In this document: piece after piece, positions 59,332-64,000 of the stretch | Layout of the letters: each line of letters opens with the position of its first letter | Numbering within the stretch: position 1 is the stretch's first letter | DNA from: Proales similis | Lineage: Eukaryota > Rotifera > Eurotatoria > Ploima > Proalidae | Assembly (NCBI GenBank): GCA_019059635.1 | Contig: JAGVRJ010000003.1 | Coordinates: forward strand, 2,914,001-2,978,000 | Direction of reading: 5' to 3' | Length of the DNA stretch: 64,000 nucleotides | Position numbers and translations under genes: made by a program | Notes under the pieces: generated by a model | What the model was told of the DNA's origin: nothing | Databases searched by the model: none | Seen by the model: the letters and a program-made list of their open reading frames with translations, nothing else

Positions 59332-62300
59332 AAAGCGCTTCTTAAGCGATCGGAGGAGAACATGCGAAAGATTACCATCGTAGAGGTTCTCGACACCGCT
59401 CGAGGCTTGTTCATACCAGTTCGTCAAGCAGTCAACCAAAACCTGTTCAATCCGAAAACAAACCTCTTCTTGGACACGCGCCTTCGAAGACAATTCACAA
59501 TAGCCGAGGCCGCCGAGAGAGGCCTTTTCAAAAGCGCCATCGATCTAAGGCCCGAGTCCTTGATTGTTGAGCAGCGACGAACTATTCAAACTGTTGCTCT
59601 CCTTGGAGCCCGAGATTCATTTAATCGACATAAATTGGTCGAAATCGAGCCCGCTATTGAGAGAGGCATCATAAACATCAAACGCAAAATTTACAAAAAC
59701 CTCACCAACAACGATGAAATAAGCCTCGAAGAAGCAATTGAGCAAGGCCTCGTTCAAGTCAGAATAGTTCGAGAGGCAAACGAAAAAGTGATAGAAACTC
59801 TCACCCCACAAAAGAGTGAGGATGTGTTTGGCCTTCTAAAGAGAGTTGAAAACCGCAGCCCCGGCTCCAGCGATGAAGCTAACTCTTATGAGGTTCAGCT
59901 GGTCAACGGAGTCTATATGCTCGATTTGATTAAATCTGTCCAAGTGAGCAAGAAAATTCGCAAGCAAGACGAAGATATCGCAGCAGGCTTTATTAGCGAC
60001 TCCGACGCTGATCGCATATTAAAGCAGTCAGGCCGAAAGATTAAATCGATCTTAAAAGCCGATTCAAAATCACTGGTTCCAGTGATTGACTTCCATCAGG
60101 CTCTAATAAATGACCTTGTCATTTTGCCTGACAGCATGCGTCTTACTCAAAATGTAAAGTACGTGATCGACCTTCGCAGCGGCCAACAAATTGACTTAGA
60201 CACGGCATGCACAAATGGTATAATAGACGCGCGTAAAAAGCTCTTTTACGATTTGCGAACAAATACACCCATCACTCTGTTCGAGGCGCTGCGTAGAAAC
60301 TACATCATAATGAAAGAAGAGCTTGTCAGCACTTATGAAGAGGAACTAGAGTCGAGAAATGAGCCAAATAAGGAGGTTTACGCTCTGAGCGACATAAGCA
60401 CGGTGTTTAATCCGCGCACTGGCGAGCAAATAAGTGTGGAACGTGCGGTCCAACTTGGCTTAATTGAACCAGAGCAGGCAGTATACGTTGACACCATTAC
60501 GAGCAAGCGCTTAAATTTGGACCAGGCAGTTGCCAAAGGTTTGCTCGTGCTCAGGCCTGAATGTTTGAAAAAAAAAAGCAATCAAGGCTATGAGTTTCTA
60601 CATATTCGAGGCGTGATAAATCCTCTCAGCGGGAAAGAAATGTCGCTGAGCGACGCTATACATGCCAACTTAATCAATCACGTAGAAGGGGAATTTTATG
60701 ATCCAGTCAGCGGTCGTGCTCTCTCCCTGCTCGATGCGTACGAAAAAGGCTATTTGGTGATCGGCAGTGCCAAGGAAAAGCAAACTCAGCATCAAACGAT
60801 GAAATCGCGCTCGATACCGCAGGAGAGGCCCACACCGACTAGTAGAGCTCCGATGACTAGAAGCATCACGAGTCCAGAAGTGGGCGAACCTAAACCAATG
60901 AAAAGAACAGCGAGCGTTAGCACTGTGCAGCGGGCTCAAGTTAGCCAAGTTAGCCGAGGTCGATCAATGGCCTCTACGGGTGCCGGCAGATCTATTTCAC
61001 TTGATGCTACCCTTCAAAGTGATCGCTTCTCTATATCTGCCAGAAAGGGTTTTGTAGCCAGCATTCGAAAGAGATTGTTCGGAAACAAATGCAAAAGTAA
61101 CCTATTGACTCGCGAAACAATCATCGACTGCATGAGAGTGGTCGACACGGCCAAAAAAACTCGACTCAAATTGAATGAGGCTCTCAGTCAGGGTTTGATC
61201 ACGCCGGATGAAAAATTACTTCACACTGCTCTAAATCAACAAGTGAATTTGAATCAAGCAATTGAACAATCAGTTTTGAAATTTTTCCATCCAATGAATA
61301 AGTTTGAGTTCAGATATGACCACAGTTGTACAATTTACAAAGATAACTTGTTACTGGTCAATTACTTGTTTGATCCATCTTACAAGAAAAAAATTGGCCT
61401 ACGCTTTGCCCTTTCCAAGAGAATATTGGACATTGAAAATGGTCTATACCATCACTCAGTTAAGGGGCCATGCGATATTGGAATTGCAATCGAAAAAGGT
61501 TACATCTGCTGTGAAATAATCGATTTGGGCATCCTACGAGAGATAATTAGCTCAGAAGTCGGAAAGATGAGGCCACCACCAGTTGCTTCAGCTGAGCCAA
61601 GTGAAAGAGCCAGTCAGAGTGATATTCAGACTGATCCCGTATTTTATGATCAAGAGATTGAGCAACATGAGCCTGAAAGCGAAGCTAGTAGTACATTCGG
61701 GGAGAAAGTTGACTTTGAATCGGGCGAATTTGCCGATGAGCAAAAATCTTTCCAAATTGATACAAATGTGCTCAACACGTCTGGGCTGGCTCTCGCATCA
61801 AACACTACTTACCGAATTGTTGAAGTGTTCGATTCTGACCAAGATCGTTACATAGACGTTAGACAAGCAGTGAAACTCGGAATGTACAATCCCAAAAAAC
61901 AAGAGTACATTGATTCTCGCACAGGTGAGGCAATGACTCTTGCACTTGCGATCAGACGCAATCGTGTCTTACTTGAGACACCAGAGGACAACGGACGTCT
62001 TTCACTTTCGCGTCAAGTCTCTTCGTCTTCACCTCGAAATGAAACGTCGGCTGCCTTGTTGCCCATAGGCCGTGACATATCTCCTATAAAGAACGACTCG
62101 ATTGATGCATTGGACGAAATAAGCTATGAAGCATTTAAAAGCTCAATCGACTCACGTATGATTGACGAAAACTTGAGTCGACAGGTCAGCGAGGCCTTCA
62201 AGCTGGAAAGCTACAACTTGGCCCGTTTCTTGTTTTACAAGAAGCCATCCAACAGAAAGTATTTAACCTTTGAACAGATGGTTGAGCGCCGCCTTTACGA

Positions 62301-64000
62301 TCCAGAAACTGGAATGTTTGAAGACGTTGAACGGTCAGAGTTTGTTAGTATCAATCAAGGCCTTCAGCGAGCGCTGTTAACTATCAATGACCCGACTGTT
62401 GTTTACGATGACTCCAAAATCTATGTCATTAAAAGCTTAATTCACAACGGTCGTCGATTAACTTTGCTGGAGGCGATCGGTAAAGGAGTTGTGGACAAGG
62501 CGGCTTGTACTTATCGTTATTTCGATCGAGTATTGAATATTCGTGACGCAATTAAGCAAGGTTACGTTGAAGGAAAAATGTTCACGGGCTTCGAAATTAA
62601 ATGGATGCTTAACGATTCTATAAGCAAATTTAAGAGTCGACATCGACTTAATTCATCTAAAATATCAACCTCGTCTAAAAAATCGCTGGAAAAACTCGAC
62701 CAAGAAGATGAACCGAGAGCGAAAACCAAACAAGAGCCAAGCAAAGAATTTTTCGTATACGATGCAAAGCGTGACGCCTACGTTACCATCAGAGATGCTC
62801 TTACAAGTGGTTCCCTTTTGATTAACCCGGTGCGCATTAGGGACCCTAACTCTAGCCTGTATGTGCCAGTGCGAGCCGCAGTAGTCAAAGGACTAGTCAG
62901 TTGTAGGAAGAGCCTAGATGGAGCAACGACCAAGAAAAGTTCCTTCATTACCCTAAATCGCACATCTTATCTTATCGATGCAGTTCTCGAGCCTCGAAAA
63001 TTGAATGGCCATTCGCTTACCGAAGCCATGGCCCGTGGTCTTATTTTAAACGATACCTATCGACATCCGAACAGCAACCAGAGCATGACTATTGACGAGG
63101 CAATTGCAGCAGGCCTTATTATAGGTCGCAGCATTGACCTTGAGCAAATGGAAGAGATATTCACAAAACTTATTGAAATGCAGCCACCCGCCCTCCTAAA
63201 AAGTTCCAGTGTGAATAGTATTCCACAAGGAGACCTGGTCAAATCCAAATCAGTAAATCAGCTCGAATCAGCCAGTCGAAAGTCTAGCGCTTTGGGGAGT
63301 CGTTTAGCTCGTCAAGCGGAGGAGGAACTTGCTCTTCATTCTGAGAAAGAACCTGCTCAAAGGAAAAGGGCCCGAAGCCGTAATGAGTCCTTGCATAGAC
63401 CAGCACAGCAAGTTCAACAATTCAAAATTCTGTCTGTATTAGATAAAACGCGCCGGAGACGCGTTACCCTTGACGAAGCAATCAGTTCAGGCATTTTCGA
63501 CCTCTCTTCTGCAAGCTATTTAGATGGCGATAAGAAGTTAACAATGATAGACGCCATAGATCAAGGTCTCATTAAAATAGCGGACGAAACCTTTAAGACA
63601 TCTTATAAGATAAAATTGGACGAAACTAATCTAAGTACAGGAAAAGGTCCTAAAACTGTTTCAATTCGATTCGTAGTTGATCCTTTTACTCAACTTGTGC
63701 TCCCCATCAACGTGGCAGCAAGTTACAAAATTGTCGACCTGAGCAGAGGAACCTACCAAACTGAAAGCAGCTTAATAAGCCTTAAAGAAGCGTATAAACG
63801 AAGATTGGCGCTAACTGTAAACGACCTAAACACAAACAAGCGGGTCGAGTTCGAAGTAATTTCGATTAAAAAATCAACCTCTGGAAAAGTAATGAGTGTG
63901 AAATCGGCACTGGCTAAAACTTGGATCGACCTAGAACGACATCTTTATATTGATAAACAAACAGGAAGTACAATGGCCTTTTCTCAAGCAGTCGACATGG
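59332..64000 (+). CDS. Plakin-repeat cytolinker (spectraplakin Shot/VAB-10/MACF-like), open to right edge
   Basis: One frame stays open for 4.67 kb to the window end, about 1556 codons. The exon begins after an acceptor (tttag, 59327-59331, preceded in frame by TAG); the first ATG is 59362. The product is built from repeated plakin/plectin units of about 38 residues with the pattern D-P-x-T-G then a Leu-x-x-A-I/V-x-x-G-L/I core. Examples: VFNPRTGEQISVERAVQLGL, ISLEEAIEQGLVQVR, EFYDPVSGRALSLLDAYEKG and QTGSTMAFSQAVDMG at the edge. Ser/Arg-rich linkers interrupt the array (about 60830-61070, 61560-61740, 63180-63410). In arthropods and nematodes, such arrays are encoded by giant exons of spectraplakins, linking actin, microtubules and junctions. 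No calponin, spectrin or GAS2 domain is visible here, so it could also be a stand-alone plakin-repeat (epiplakin-like) gene. Confidence 0.85.

Overview
This is a nuclear fragment of a gene-dense animal genome, most likely a protostome invertebrate. Introns are mostly 44-100 nt with GT-AG ends, some genes are intronless, and neighbours are separated by about 0.1-3 kb. The animal assignment rests on gene content: a myocardin-related transcription factor (three RPEL motifs plus SAP), a COUP-type nuclear receptor, a two-pore channel, a Tudor protein of the RNF17/Qin type, a Neverland/DAF-36 cholesterol desaturase, a FMRFamide-receptor-like GPCR, MIOS, WASHC3, PIAS and a plakin-repeat cytolinker. 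The Neverland enzyme and a DH31-like peptide point to a protostome; I cannot name the phylum from sequence alone.

Layout. 1-3459 (-) MRTF, running off the left edge. 5066-5676 (-) Erv1/ALR sulfhydryl oxidase, divergent from 6180-9747 (+) a 20-exon two-pore channel. 10140-12386 (-) an unrecognised Ig protein with five membrane segments and a lysine-rich tail. 14936-16033 (+) nuclear receptor. 17502-18215 (+) a TATA-driven Pro/Cys/Gln-Tyr-Gly-rich structural protein. 18680-20743 (+) an intronless dynamin/Mx-like GTPase with an internal SH3/Tudor-like insertion and a TGA inside its effector domain, convergent with 20854-22769 (-) a squalene-hopene-cyclase-type class II terpene cyclase. 23613-30551 (+) a single-exon 2312-residue Tudor protein. 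31060-34477 (+) MIOS, 34785-36212 (-) a C2H2 zinc finger factor, 39064-41252 (-) PWP1, divergent from 41798-45428 (+) SEC31. 45836-47170 (-) Neverland-type Rieske oxygenase, 48088-49269 (+) GPCR, 49784-50797 (-) an unrecognised 255-residue protein, 51002-52548 (-) GGTase-I beta, 52914-55542 (-) PIAS, 56194-56975 (+) WASHC3, 57099-57401 (-) a secreted peptide precursor resembling DH31, and 59332-64000 (+) a plakin-repeat exon open to the right edge.

The genes do not form an operon or a single pathway. Most are housekeeping genes: secretory coat, TORC1 control, WASH complex, prenylation, SUMOylation, ribosome biogenesis and mitochondrial disulfide relay. The unusual part is 18.6-22.8 kb, where an Mx/dynamin-like GTPase with a domain insertion not known to me and a bacterial/fungal-type triterpene cyclase sit tail to tail. 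I treat both as candidates for lateral acquisition. The other novel item is the Ig/five-TM/poly-lysine protein. All splice models were read by eye, using phase agreement and remembered family sequences, without alignment software.
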